Assembly: GCA_025057675.1 (NCBI GenBank)
Contig: JANWVE010000006.1
Coordinates: 1 to 38,272 of the forward strand
Direction: 5' to 3'
DNA length: 38,272 nucleotides
Source: Bacteroidia bacterium
GTDB taxonomy: Bacteria > Bacteroidota > Bacteroidia > JANWVE01
Both the position numbers and the translations under genes were made by a program. Numbering within the stretch: position 1 is the stretch's first letter; each line of letters starts with the position of its first letter. Of this stretch, positions 16,624 to 25,303 are shown in pieces. The notes under the pieces are model-generated. The model saw nothing but the letters and a program-made list of their open reading frames with translations. It had not been told where the DNA came from and made no database searches.

Positions 16624-17952
16624 TTACTTTTGTTTGAAGGCTAAAACAAGCGTACAACCCCAGAATCCGTATTTCTCCCGAATTTTATTCTCTATGTATC
16701 TCTTGTATGACTCCTGTACATATTGAGGTAGATTACAAAAAAACAAAAAAGTAGGATTTTTTGCATCATGAACCTGGGTTACATATTTTATTTTGACGAA
16801 CTTTCCTTTTACTGAAGGAGGTGGATAATCTTCTGTAATTTCCTGTAAAAAATCATTGAGTTCGTGAGTAGGGATATGTTTTATTTGCTCTTGATAAACT
16901 TGGACGGCTGTTTCAAGTATTTTTAGAACGCGCTGCTTGGTAACTGCGGAGGTGTACAGAATAGGGATATGAGATAAAGGTAAAATTTTTTGTTCAATGT
17001 GTTTTGTATAGTGTAAGTGGGTATTTGCATTTTTTTCTGGATATAAGTCCCACTTATTGACAACGATTATTTTACCTTTTTTATTTTTATGAACAAGGTC
17101 AAGGATGTGCACATCTTGGGCTTCTAAGCCTTGTGTAGCATCTATAATCAGGGCGGCTACGTCGCATTCTTCAATGGCTTTTATAGTCCGCAATGTTGAG
17201 TAAAATTCTATATTTTCTTTTACTTTGGCTTTTTTACGAAGTCCTGCGGTATCTACTAAAATGACATCATAGCCAAAAGCAGTATAGTGTGTATCTATGC
17301 TATCTCGTGTAGTCCCTGCTATGGGCGTAACAATACTTCGGTTTTGTCCTATCAACGTATTGACTAATGAGGATTTACCTACATTAGGTCTGCCTACAAA
17401 GGCAATACGAGGAATTTCTTTTTCAGTGTTCTCGGTTTTTTTTTCGGGTAGAAGAGCAGTAATTCTGTCTAATAGTTCTCCTGTACCGCTTCCGCTAATA
17501 GCAGAAATATTAAATATTTCATCCGTGAGATTAAGTGTGTAGAACTCCGCTGCATCGGCTTGTAGATTGTAGTTATCCACTTTATTGGCTACTAATAGCA
17601 CTTTACGTTTTTGTTTGCGTACAATATCGGCAAAAAGTGAGTCTAATGGAGTTAAACCTTGTCTAGCATCTACCACAAAAAGTAAGATTTGTGCTTCTTG
17701 CATAGCAATTTCGACTTGTTCTGCTATAGCTTTTTCAAAAATATCTTCTGATTGCGGTACATATCCGCCTGTGTCTATTACAGTAAAGGTTTTTCCATTC
17801 CATTGAACAGTACCATAATGTCTATCTCGGGTCAGACCACTTACGTTATCTACGATAGCTTTTCGCTCTTCTATTAGTCGGTTGAATAGGGTAGATTTGC
17901 CCACGTTAGGTCTGCCTATAATAGCCACTACATTATTTTGACTATTTGACAT
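16624..17952 (-). CDS. der: Ribosome-assembly GTPase Der (EngA)
   Basis: 442 aa, normal length. Two GTPase domains in tandem, the hallmark of Der: G1 motifs GRPNVGKST near residue 13 and GRPNVGKSS near 188, each with DTGG/DTAG (G3) and NKVD/NKWD (G4) motifs, followed by the C-terminal KH-like domain (PPSVKGKFVKIKYVTQVH...REKYGFWGCTL). Der acts in 50S subunit maturation and is essential in most bacteria. A TAGCTTTG box lies 5 bp before the ATG. It is the first gene of a three-gene operon with the CopD-like and GNAT genes. Confidence 0.96.
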   Translation of the reverse strand: MSNSQNNVVAIIGRPNVGKSTLFNRLIEERKAIVDNVSGLTRDRHYGTVQWNGKTFTVIDTGGYVPQSEDIFEKAIAEQVEIAMQEAQILLFVVDARQGLTPLDSLFADIVRKQKRKVLLVANKVDNYNLQADAAEFYTLNLTDEIFNISAISGSGTGELLDRITALLPEKKTENTEKEIPRIAFVGRPNVGKSSLVNTLIGQNRSIVTPIAGTTRDSIDTHYTAFGYDVILVDTAGLRKKAKVKENIEFYSTLRTIKAIEECDVAALIIDATQGLEAQDVHILDLVHKNKKGKIIVVNKWDLYPEKNANTHLHYTKHIEQKILPLSHIPILYTSAVTKQRVLKILETAVQVYQEQIKHIPTHELNDFLQEITEDYPPPSVKGKFVKIKYVTQVHDAKNPTFLFFCNLPQYVQESYKRYIENKIREKYGFWGCTLVLAFKQK

Positions 17953-17957
17953 AGCTG

Positions 17958-17965
17958 CAAAGCTA
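17958..17965 (-). promoter_or_regulatory. -7 promoter box of der
   Basis: TAGCTTTG on the minus strand, 5 bp before the der ATG at 17952, again predicting a leaderless or near-leaderless transcript. The -33 element is unclear. Confidence 0.5.
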
Positions 17966-18025
17966 CAATTTTAACCTAAATTATGCTTATATTAGGATTG
18001 GGAAGTTTATTTTCAAAATTTAAGG

Positions 18026-18623
18026 TTGCGTGTCCCTTGCTGCGCTCGGGTCGGCGTGCTGCGGGCTGCGCTATCGCTTCGGTGCTGCGCACTGCTTACG
18101 CACCCTCCGCATGCCTCACGCAAGCTGCGTTTTGATGTTTTACCTTGTTTTTAGACGTATCTTTGCTTTACCTTGTTTGATATTGATTATCCAATATTTA
18201 CAAGGTTAAAATTTTTTACCTTGTTTGAATTGCGTCCGTTTTGTCTTGTTTTATGTTCATTTTCAAGCATGTATAAGGTTAAACCTTAAATAGATGGACT
18301 TCCAACCCTCTAACCCTGAATATAAAAGTTTTACTTTATTTTGTATTGATTTTCAATTATTTACCATGTCAAAATAGATTTTAACCTTGTTTAATGTTCA
18401 TTTTCAGGTACTTACAAGATTACATTTTGTATAAGTGGGATTAGTATACTTGCTGCGTGCGTGAGGCATGCGGAGGGCGTGCGTCAGCACGGTGCGAAGC
18501 CCCTCGCTCATACTCTTAAACCCCTTAACCAAGGGGGTGGGCGGGTGGGGCGCAGCACCGTTAGCCCGTAGCACGCCGACCTTGTGGGCATGAGCGCAGC
18601 GAAACGCCCACAAGGACACGCCC
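18026..18623 (-). repeat. Dispersed composite element, copy 7 (598 bp)
   Basis: Left terminus is degenerate (TTGCGTGTCC rather than GGGCGTGTCC) and lacks the usual T-run. Left arm type B, right arm type A with outer hairpin CCTTGTGGGC / GCCCACAAGG. Core on the minus strand with all four units. Lies between the start of der and the end of the LuxE-like gene. Confidence 0.88.
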
Positions 18624-18653
18624 AAAAAATAAACTAAACATTAGTACCTACTC

Positions 18654-19622
18654 TCATACATACATCAAGTTACACCCCCTTAACTCACTGTAATCTAACC
18701 TGCCTAATACCTCAAAAATACCACTTTCATGTACTCTACCAATATCTTGCGTTTGAATGAATGGACAAGAATATACATTCGCTGCATCAATAATGTTCAA
18801 AACACCATTGCTTTTTTGGCTCGTTACTGCAAAAGGGTCATTGATTTCTGTGGCATATACACGCATCCACGCGGGCGCATGAAAATGCATACTATCATAC
18901 GAATAAGCTTGGCTGAGTAGTTCTGTCATACCGTATTCTGCGTAAATGGTCTGTATCTGGAACCGTTGTTTTAAGAATTGGTGTAACTCTTCACGCACCC
19001 ATTCTTTTCTTCGCCCTTTCATGCCCCCTGTTTCCATAACTATTGTAGAGGAAGGCAAAGCAATAGGATACTTCACAGCAAAATCTAATAAAGCAAAAGC
19101 CACTCCGATTAAAAAAATACTCTCCTGACGATGAATAGCTTTTTCTATGCTGTTTTTCAAACCTTCAAAGTCATGAATAAAAAAACCACTGTGCTGCGTA
19201 CCACATTGCTCTATCAAATACTTCATCATGTAAACTAACGAGGCACGAGGACGCTCTAAATATCCAGGTAAAAGACATAAAAACGTGTATTTTTCAGCCG
19301 TGAAGAAACTTCTAAAATGTTTGATTATACTTCGGTGATAGTATTCAAGGTCAATAACGTAATGTTTGGAGGGAGTAGATTGTGTAGTAGAGCTGCTTTC
19401 AAAATGCAAAACAGGCTTAAATGTAGGAATATGCACTGCACATTTTCTAAACAAAGTAATCGGTAAGGTCGGAATTTGAGTATAATGCTGGGGGTTAGTA
19501 TTATATTTGATGAGTTTGAGGTAGTGAGCATATACAGGATTATATTTTTTATGAAAGTGAAATAGTTCTATAAAGTATGTATTCCAATCTGCGGAATTTT
19601 GCCAAAAAGGAGAAAACAGCAT
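18654..19622 (-). CDS. LuxE-family acyl-protein synthetase
   Basis: 322 aa, a LuxE/phenylacetate-CoA-ligase-like adenylating enzyme. Visible motifs are IPTLPITLFRK (family opening), HFESSSTTQSTPSKH (the Ser/Thr-rich ATP phosphate loop), METGGMKGRRKEW near residue 200, and AEYGMTELLSQAY, the adenylate-forming A5-like YGMTE motif. QTQDIGRVHESGIFEVLGRLDYSELRGCNLMYV resembles the C-terminal DxGR and GRxD motifs. LuxE activates fatty acids as acyl-AMP and transfers them to a protein; in Bacteroidota the homologues sit outside lux operons and their partner is unknown. A promoter with a 38-bp leader precedes it, unlike its neighbours. Confidence 0.8.
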   Translation of the reverse strand: MLFSPFWQNSADWNTYFIELFHFHKKYNPVYAHYLKLIKYNTNPQHYTQIPTLPITLFRKCAVHIPTFKPVLHFESSSTTQSTPSKHYVIDLEYYHRSIIKHFRSFFTAEKYTFLCLLPGYLERPRASLVYMMKYLIEQCGTQHSGFFIHDFEGLKNSIEKAIHRQESIFLIGVAFALLDFAVKYPIALPSSTIVMETGGMKGRRKEWVREELHQFLKQRFQIQTIYAEYGMTELLSQAYSYDSMHFHAPAWMRVYATEINDPFAVTSQKSNGVLNIIDAANVYSCPFIQTQDIGRVHESGIFEVLGRLDYSELRGCNLMYV

Positions 19623-19663
19623 ATAGTAAAATCACCACAATATCACATTCTGACCTCTTTTTG

Positions 19664-19694
19664 CAAAAATAATAGAACGGTAGGTTTCGCACAA
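19664..19694 (-). promoter_or_regulatory. Promoter of the LuxE-like gene
   Basis: On the minus strand TTG (19694-19692), 20 bp, TATTTTTG (19671-19664). The ATG is 41 bp downstream, so unlike most genes here it has a real leader. A perfect 8-bp inverted repeat abuts the -33 side. Confidence 0.6.
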
Positions 19695-19697
19695 TTC

Positions 19698-19717
19698 ATA
19701 TCCTATATTTAGGATAT
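19698..19717. promoter_or_regulatory. Inverted repeat upstream of the LuxE-like promoter
   Basis: ATATCCTA and TAGGATAT form a perfect 8-bp inverted repeat with 4 bp between, ending 3 bp from the predicted -33 element. Possible operator or activator site; weak as a terminator. Confidence 0.35.
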
Positions 19718-19766
19718 TTTTTCCTTACATAAAAAGTTATTTTCAAAGGTTAAGTTTTAATTTTTT

Positions 19767-20246
19767 GGGCGTGTCCTTGTGGGCGTTTCGCTTCGCTCAT
19801 GCCCACAAGGTCGGCGTGCTACGGGCTGCGCTATCGCTTCGGTGCTGCGCTAACGCTCCGCACTGCTGACGCACCCTCCGCATGCCTCACGCACGTAGCA
19901 AGTACACTAATCTCACCTAATCAAAACTTAACCTTGTAAGTATCTGAAAATCAGCTTTAAACAGGGTAAAAACAGATTTTAACCTTGTAAATTCTTGAAA
20001 ATCAATTGAAAACAAAGTAAAAAAGCAGCAATCGAAATAAGATAAAAAAGCTTAACCTTGTAAGTATTTGATAATCAAGATTAAGCAAGGTAAAGCAAAA
20101 ATATGTATAAAGAACATGTAGAACCTCAAAATATCGCTTGCGTGAGGGATACGGAGCATGCTGTTAGGCAGTGCGGAGCGCAGCGTAGCACCGAGCATTA
20201 GCGTAGTGCGCAGTAGCCCGACCCGAGCGCAGCGAGGGACACGCCC
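19767..20246 (+). repeat. Dispersed composite element, copy 8 (480 bp, shortest full copy)
   Basis: Left arm is a hybrid (outer hairpin CCTTGTGGGC / GCCCACAAGG with type B interior). Right arm is type C. The core retains units 1, 2 and 4 but has lost the centre and unit 3. Its right terminus runs CCCTTTT rather than CCCAAAA. Confidence 0.87.
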
Positions 20247-20292
20247 TTTTATACTTTTTTATGATATACCTGCACTTATTTCTCTTATTTGC

Positions 20293-21444
20293 TTATGCAG
20301 CAGTCTTTCTCTTCCTTCTAAACAAAAAGTACAATAACACGGAAATAGCAATTAAACTAATAGATAAAATTGGACGATAATAAAACCAAGCAATAGCAAT
20401 AACAATAAAACTGATACCTCCACCTATTACAAATGAAAATATACCCACTCCTGCTTGTAAGATATTTCCGAGAAAGGGTACTACATCTGCTACTACCACC
20501 AAAGGTTTGAATACTAAACCTATCCCAAACATAACTAAGAAAGAACCCACAACACGCAATATCCAAGTTAAAGTTTTGTTACCTTGTATAGCAGCCTGAA
20601 ACATCTGCTCTGCAGTGTGAATGCCCATTTTAATCATCTCTATTTGAGGACCCGTCTTAGGTTGGTAGGGTTCAAAAGAGCTACCCCTCTGAACCGCTAC
20701 AATACTTACTGTTTGCGGTTTAAGAATGCTGTATGAGACGCGTATATCACCTATTTCATCCTCTTTGGACTTTTTATTTTTTTTAATATAAATATACCCT
20801 TCCGTAACATTAAGATTTTCATGTTTTGCATTTTTTATCCATTCGTTAGATAAGTTCACTTTTTCAAAGTTACTTAAACCCTTTTTCAAATTTTCGGAGA
20901 GTACAAAATCTCCTACTTTTATTTTATCTACGTAGAAAGTTTGTGAAATACATGCCCATTGAGATTCTGAGGGGTTGTCATATCCTTTTTTTTTGAAATT
21001 ATCTGATTTGATGGGTATCTCTGACCATGTTTTTTTATACTCATAAGTAGTAACTGTCTCCTGTGAACCGCCTAAGTTTTTCTTTGTCTCGGACCGGGTC
21101 TCTTCCTTCCATTGGAACATCTCTACTTTACGTTGTAAAGCAATAGTATTAGACAGTTGATAATCTAAAAAATTCTCTTTTAGCTCGCCCTCTGCACTTA
21201 ACTCTCCTGTTAAGTGTATTAGTTTACCGTCATTTTTAGGATCTACCTTTGAACTATTAAGAGAAATAACAACGCCCTTTCCTTCTTTCAGCCCTTTGTA
21301 GGTTTTTACGGCTCTACCTTCGTTCCAAAAAAGTAGCATAATCCCTGCGATACTCAAAATAAAGCCAAAAGAAACCCCTTTTATTGAACCCATTAAACGG
21401 CTACCCCAGGACTCACGGGTAGCTTCTGTAAAGTTGTCGCTCAT
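20293..21444 (-). CDS. TMEM43-family membrane protein
   Basis: 383 aa from MSDNFTEATRESWGSR; an ATG six codons upstream lies across the promoter box. The opening ESWGSRLMGSIKGVSFGFILSIAGIMLLFWNEGRAVKT is the family signature: a first membrane helix ending in WNEGRAV. A large extracytoplasmic domain follows (about 45-285) and then three or four C-terminal helices (TLTWILRVVGSFLVMFGIGLVF, FLGNILQAGVGIFSFVIGGG, ISFIVIAIAWFYYRPILSISLIAISVLLYFLF). Human TMEM43 (LUMA) is an inner nuclear membrane protein; bacterial members are of unknown function. A TATATTTG box ends 4 bp before the ATG. Confidence 0.8.
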   Translation of the reverse strand: MSDNFTEATRESWGSRLMGSIKGVSFGFILSIAGIMLLFWNEGRAVKTYKGLKEGKGVVISLNSSKVDPKNDGKLIHLTGELSAEGELKENFLDYQLSNTIALQRKVEMFQWKEETRSETKKNLGGSQETVTTYEYKKTWSEIPIKSDNFKKKGYDNPSESQWACISQTFYVDKIKVGDFVLSENLKKGLSNFEKVNLSNEWIKNAKHENLNVTEGYIYIKKNKKSKEDEIGDIRVSYSILKPQTVSIVAVQRGSSFEPYQPKTGPQIEMIKMGIHTAEQMFQAAIQGNKTLTWILRVVGSFLVMFGIGLVFKPLVVVADVVPFLGNILQAGVGIFSFVIGGGISFIVIAIAWFYYRPILSISLIAISVLLYFLFRRKRKTAA

Positions 21445-21448
21445 AAGA

Positions 21449-21456
21449 CAAATATA
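21449..21456 (-). promoter_or_regulatory. -7 promoter box of the TMEM43-family gene
   Basis: TATATTTG on the minus strand, 4 bp before the ATG at 21444; it decides between two possible starts. A TTG lies 16 bp upstream, shorter than ideal. Confidence 0.55.
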
Positions 21457-21618
21457 CACCAAAGAAATAGGACAAAAAATTTTATTTAGGTGAAATTTAA
21501 TGAGTACGCTTGTATGATTTGTAAAAACATTGTTTAGTTAAGTAAATGGGGGGATATTTTTATGTTTCGGTTACAGGAGAAGAATAGATGGTATTCAAAG
21601 TTGTTTTTTAATTTTTTT

Positions 21619-22199
21619 GGGCGTGTCCCTCGCTGCGCTCGGGTCGGCGTGCTACGGGCTAACGGTGCTGCGCCCCACCCCCGGGCAAGAGTAAAAGAGT
21701 GGGCGAGGGGCTTCGCACCCAGCCTGACGGCTTGCCCTTCGCATGCCTCACGCACGCAGCAAGTACACTAATCTCACTTAATCAAAACTTAGCCTTGTAA
21801 GTATCTGAAAATGAGCTTTAAACAGGATAAAAACAGATTTTAACCTTGTAAATTCTTGAAAATCAATTGAAAATAAGGTAAAGCATAGGTGTTCAAGGTT
21901 AAGAAGTATAGAAAGTCCATATATTCAAGATTTAACCTTGTATATGTTTGAAAATCAATGTAAAACAAAGTAAAAAAAGCAGCAATTAAAACAAGGTAAA
22001 AAAGCTTAACCTTGTAAGTATTTGATAATCAAGATTAAACAAGGTAAAGCAAAAGTATATATACAAACAAGGTAAGGTATCAAAACGCTGCTGCGTGAGG
22101 CATGCGGAGGGTGCGTGAGCAGTGCGTAGCGCAAGCGAAGCACCGAAGCGATAGCCTAGCCCGTAGCACGCCGACCCGAGCGCAGCGAGGGACACGCCC
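21619..22199 (+). repeat. Dispersed composite element, copy 9 (581 bp)
   Basis: Left arm type A with a CTCGC-type outer hairpin, right arm type B. The core is a clear example of the full layout: units 1 and 2, a centre with AAGTCCATATATTCAAG, unit 3, half unit, unit 4 (TTGATAATCAA) and half unit. Lies between divergent genes. Confidence 0.9.
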
Positions 22200-22253
22200 A
22201 AAAAAATAACTTCAATACTTAAAAAAAACAGGTCAACTTTTTATATTTAACTT

Positions 22254-25205
22254 ATGAAATCCTTTGTTTATTTTATCCTTACTCACTTTGTCCTTTTCTC
22301 ATTTAGTCAAAGTTGGAAGAACGCATACGACAGCTGCCTTAAATACCAACAATACCAAAAATTCAAAAAGTCCATAGAATGGGGTGATAAAGCATTAGAA
22401 CTATATGATAAACAAGTTGTAACAAAAGACACTAATTACAGTAACATATTAAATACACAAGTAGAAAACTGTTATTATTCAGGACTTTATGCAAAGGGTG
22501 AGTACTATGCTAAAAAAGATAGTGCATGGACAGTGCAAAACCACAACATGAGATATTCTAACTCTTGCAATAACTTGGGATTACTATACAAAGAACAGGG
22601 TAAGTATAATCAAGCAGAAAATTTATTAAAAATCGCCCGAGAAATTACTGCCAAATTAGTAGGGGTTCAAAGTTTAGATTACGCAAGTTCATGCAATAAT
22701 TTAGCTTCCTTATATGAGGAGGAGGGTAAATATCCTGAAGCAGAACCTTTATACATAGAAGCTAAGAACATTCGTGAAAAAATGTTAGGAAAATCCCATC
22801 CTGATTACATGAACTCTTGTAATAATTTAGCGACCTTATACTATCATACGGGAAGATACTACCAAGCAGAGTTATTATTAAAAGAGACACGATCTGTCCG
22901 TGCCGAGGTCTTAGGAAAAGAGCATATAGATTATGCAAACTCATGCAATAACTTAGCTGCATTGTACCGTTCTCAGGGTAGATACCACGAAGCAGAGCTT
23001 TTGTACAAAGAAGTAAAAGAGGTTTATGTCAAAGTATTAGGTAAAGAGAGTCCTGATTATGCTAGATTGTGTAATAATTTGGCTTTTTTGTATGAAGATC
23101 AAGGTAAGTATTTAGAGTCGGAACCATTGTATAAAGAAGCAAAAGAAATTTATGCAGAAATACTTGGTAAAACTCATGTTGAATACGCTAGGACCTGTCT
23201 GAATTTAGCTTCTATTTATACATACCAGGATAAATATACGGAAGCCGAAGAATTATATATGGAAGCAAAAGACGTTTATCTTAAAGCATTAGGGGAGTTA
23301 CATCCCGAATATGCTAATTGTTGCAATAATTTAGCCTTATTATTTTATGAGCAAGGTAGATATTCTGAAGCGGAGATCTTATACTCAAAGGTAAAGCAAA
23401 CGTACATTAAAACAATAGGAAAGAGTCACCCTTGGTATGCTACACTTTGTATTAACTTAGGTCATTTGTACTCTCTCCAAAATAGATACACAGAAGCAGA
23501 AGCCCATTATACAGAAGCCAAAGATATACGTGAGCAGATATTAGGAAAGATGCATCCTGAGTATGCCGCCTGCTGCAATAATTTGGCTAAATTGTACTTA
23601 CTCCAAAACGAGTACAATAAATCTAATGTGCTATTCAAAGAGTCTCTACAAATTAAGTTTAATGAAATTCAAAATAATTTTAGAATTCTTTCTCAATACG
23701 AAAAGGAAAAATACATTCAAGCAAACATAAGTAAGTATTTTAACAGTTTTCAATTTTTTGTGTTAAAAGCACACACTCAAATACCCTCTATCACAGGGGA
23801 TAGCTATAATCTTGCAGTTAAAGAAAAGGGCTTAATTTTTCAAAGCATGGAAAAAATTAAAAATCGTATTCTCAATAGTCAAGATGAAGCACTCAAAAGA
23901 CTATATATAGAGTGGAAACTGGCTACTGATAAATATGCTAAAACACAAACCCTTACTATTACACAAAGAAAAGAAAAGAGAATTAACTTAGATAGCCTCG
24001 AGAATTATATCAACGAATTAGAAAAGCGACTTGCATTCAAAAGCGAAGATTTTGCTAATACGTTTATCCCCAAGGTAGTTACATGGGAAGATATTCAAAA
24101 AAGACTTAAAAAGAACCAAGCTGCTATTGAAATAGTCAAGGTTACTCATAGGCAGAGAATTAAAAGTAAAGATAGTATTTTGTACATGGCTTTAATTATC
24201 AAAAAGAATAGTCAATTCCCAGAGGTAGTAGTACTATCCAATGGGAACGAATTAGAAAGTCAATATCTTACTAATTACAGGCGTGTGATTGCCGCTAAAT
24301 TACAAGATAATCAAAGCTATAACGCTTTTTGGAAGCCTATATCAGACCGCCTTAAAAATATAAAAACAGTCTATTTATCCCCAGATGGAGTGTATCACCA
24401 GATTAACATATCTACCTTGTACAATCCTATGGCGAAAAAGTATGTGCTTGATGAAATTCAAGTAATTAACGTAACTAATACCAGAGATATTTTGAATGAA
24501 CGCAGTTACACTACCAAAAACAACTATTTAATTGGCAATCCCAAGTTTGACTTACAAATGAATGTGGAAAAAGATAATGAAAAGTCTAAGCAAGAGCGTA
24601 CATTTGAGGAGTTAACTCAATTAGAGGGAGCGGAAAAAGAGGTAAAGCAAATCTCCTCACTCTTGGCTAATACTACGACTGTGATAGGTTCAGCTGCTAC
24701 AGAGGAGTACATCAAATCCATTAAAAATCCCCGTATTTTACACATTGCAACACATGGATATTTTAAGAAAGAGCAGTATCAAAGTTCTACGCAGGCTATG
24801 TTGAATGCAGGACTTTTATTTGCAGGGGTGGTAGACTATGATAGAATGGAAATCCGCCCTTTAGAAAAAGAAGATGGTAAATTGACCGCTTTTGAGGTAA
24901 TGAATATGGAGTTAGATAGTACAGAATTAGTAGTGTTAAGTGCGTGTGAAACAGGATTAGGTCTGGCAAGCAAAGAAGGAGTATATGGTTTACAACGGGC
25001 GTTTAAGGTAGCAGGAGTGCAGAGTATTATTATGAGTTTATGGAAAGTGAATGACGAAGCTACGCAGATGCTTATGACTCAATTTTACGAAAATTGGCAG
25101 AGAAAAGGTATGAACAAACGTGAAGCATTTCAGACCGCACAGAAACAAATCCGTAAGCAGTATAAAGAACCATATTACTGGGGTGCTTTTGTGATGATTG
25201 AATGA
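22254..25205 (+). CDS. TPR-CHAT protein (caspase-like protease domain)
   Basis: 983 aa. A signal-peptide-like N-terminus (MKSFVYFILTHFVLFSFSQ) suggests export. Nine consecutive 42-residue kinesin-light-chain-type TPRs span about residues 99-477 (each ...SCNNLA.LY..QGKY.EAE.LY.EAK...LGK.HP.YA). A helical linker follows, and then a CHAT domain in the last about 330 residues with the clan CD protease dyad: H834 in HIATHGYF and C898 in LSACETGLG, plus GVYGLQRAFKVAGVQSIIMSLWKVND. The protein could be a proteolytic effector switched by binding to the TPR array; the substrate is unknown. A near-consensus TATATTTA lies 4 bp before the ATG. In Craspase a TPR-CHAT partner is cytoplasmic and next to gRAMP, which is not present here. 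Confidence 0.9.
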   Translation: MKSFVYFILTHFVLFSFSQSWKNAYDSCLKYQQYQKFKKSIEWGDKALELYDKQVVTKDTNYSNILNTQVENCYYSGLYAKGEYYAKKDSAWTVQNHNMRYSNSCNNLGLLYKEQGKYNQAENLLKIAREITAKLVGVQSLDYASSCNNLASLYEEEGKYPEAEPLYIEAKNIREKMLGKSHPDYMNSCNNLATLYYHTGRYYQAELLLKETRSVRAEVLGKEHIDYANSCNNLAALYRSQGRYHEAELLYKEVKEVYVKVLGKESPDYARLCNNLAFLYEDQGKYLESEPLYKEAKEIYAEILGKTHVEYARTCLNLASIYTYQDKYTEAEELYMEAKDVYLKALGELHPEYANCCNNLALLFYEQGRYSEAEILYSKVKQTYIKTIGKSHPWYATLCINLGHLYSLQNRYTEAEAHYTEAKDIREQILGKMHPEYAACCNNLAKLYLLQNEYNKSNVLFKESLQIKFNEIQNNFRILSQYEKEKYIQANISKYFNSFQFFVLKAHTQIPSITGDSYNLAVKEKGLIFQSMEKIKNRILNSQDEALKRLYIEWKLATDKYAKTQTLTITQRKEKRINLDSLENYINELEKRLAFKSEDFANTFIPKVVTWEDIQKRLKKNQAAIEIVKVTHRQRIKSKDSILYMALIIKKNSQFPEVVVLSNGNELESQYLTNYRRVIAAKLQDNQSYNAFWKPISDRLKNIKTVYLSPDGVYHQINISTLYNPMAKKYVLDEIQVINVTNTRDILNERSYTTKNNYLIGNPKFDLQMNVEKDNEKSKQERTFEELTQLEGAEKEVKQISSLLANTTTVIGSAATEEYIKSIKNPRILHIATHGYFKKEQYQSSTQAMLNAGLLFAGVVDYDRMEIRPLEKEDGKLTAFEVMNMELDSTELVVLSACETGLGLASKEGVYGLQRAFKVAGVQSIIMSLWKVNDEATQMLMTQFYENWQRKGMNKREAFQTAQKQIRKQYKEPYYWGAFVMIE

Positions 25206-25218
25206 GGTTTATTTTCAT

Positions 25219-25269
25219 GGGTGTGTACTTGTGGATGCTTCGCTTTGCTCAACCTACAAGGGCACGCCC
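25219..25269. repeat. Miniature derivative of the dispersed element (51 bp)
   Basis: GGGTGTGTAC...GGGCACGCCC encloses TTGTGGATGCTTCGCTTTGCTCAACCTACAA. This equals the outermost hairpin of a type A arm closed directly by the opposite terminal repeat, with no inner arm or core. It lies between the convergent TPR-CHAT and amidohydrolase genes and is followed by AAAA like the full copies. Confidence 0.75.
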
Positions 25270-25303
25270 AAAATAAAAACCTATACCCCTGCAAATAGAA
25301 TAT

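Noticed and set aside
21780-22080. The core units as a CRISPR-like array
   Set aside because: Units are themselves palindromic and degenerate, the stretches between them are not of constant length and are conserved between copies, so they are not unique spacers.
22254-25205. TPR-CHAT gene as part of a Craspase-type (gRAMP) CRISPR system with the array at 38041
   Set aside because: No gRAMP/Cas7-11 or other cas gene is present, the two are 13 kb apart, the TPR-CHAT protein has an export-like N-terminus, and the repeat is of type II-C size.
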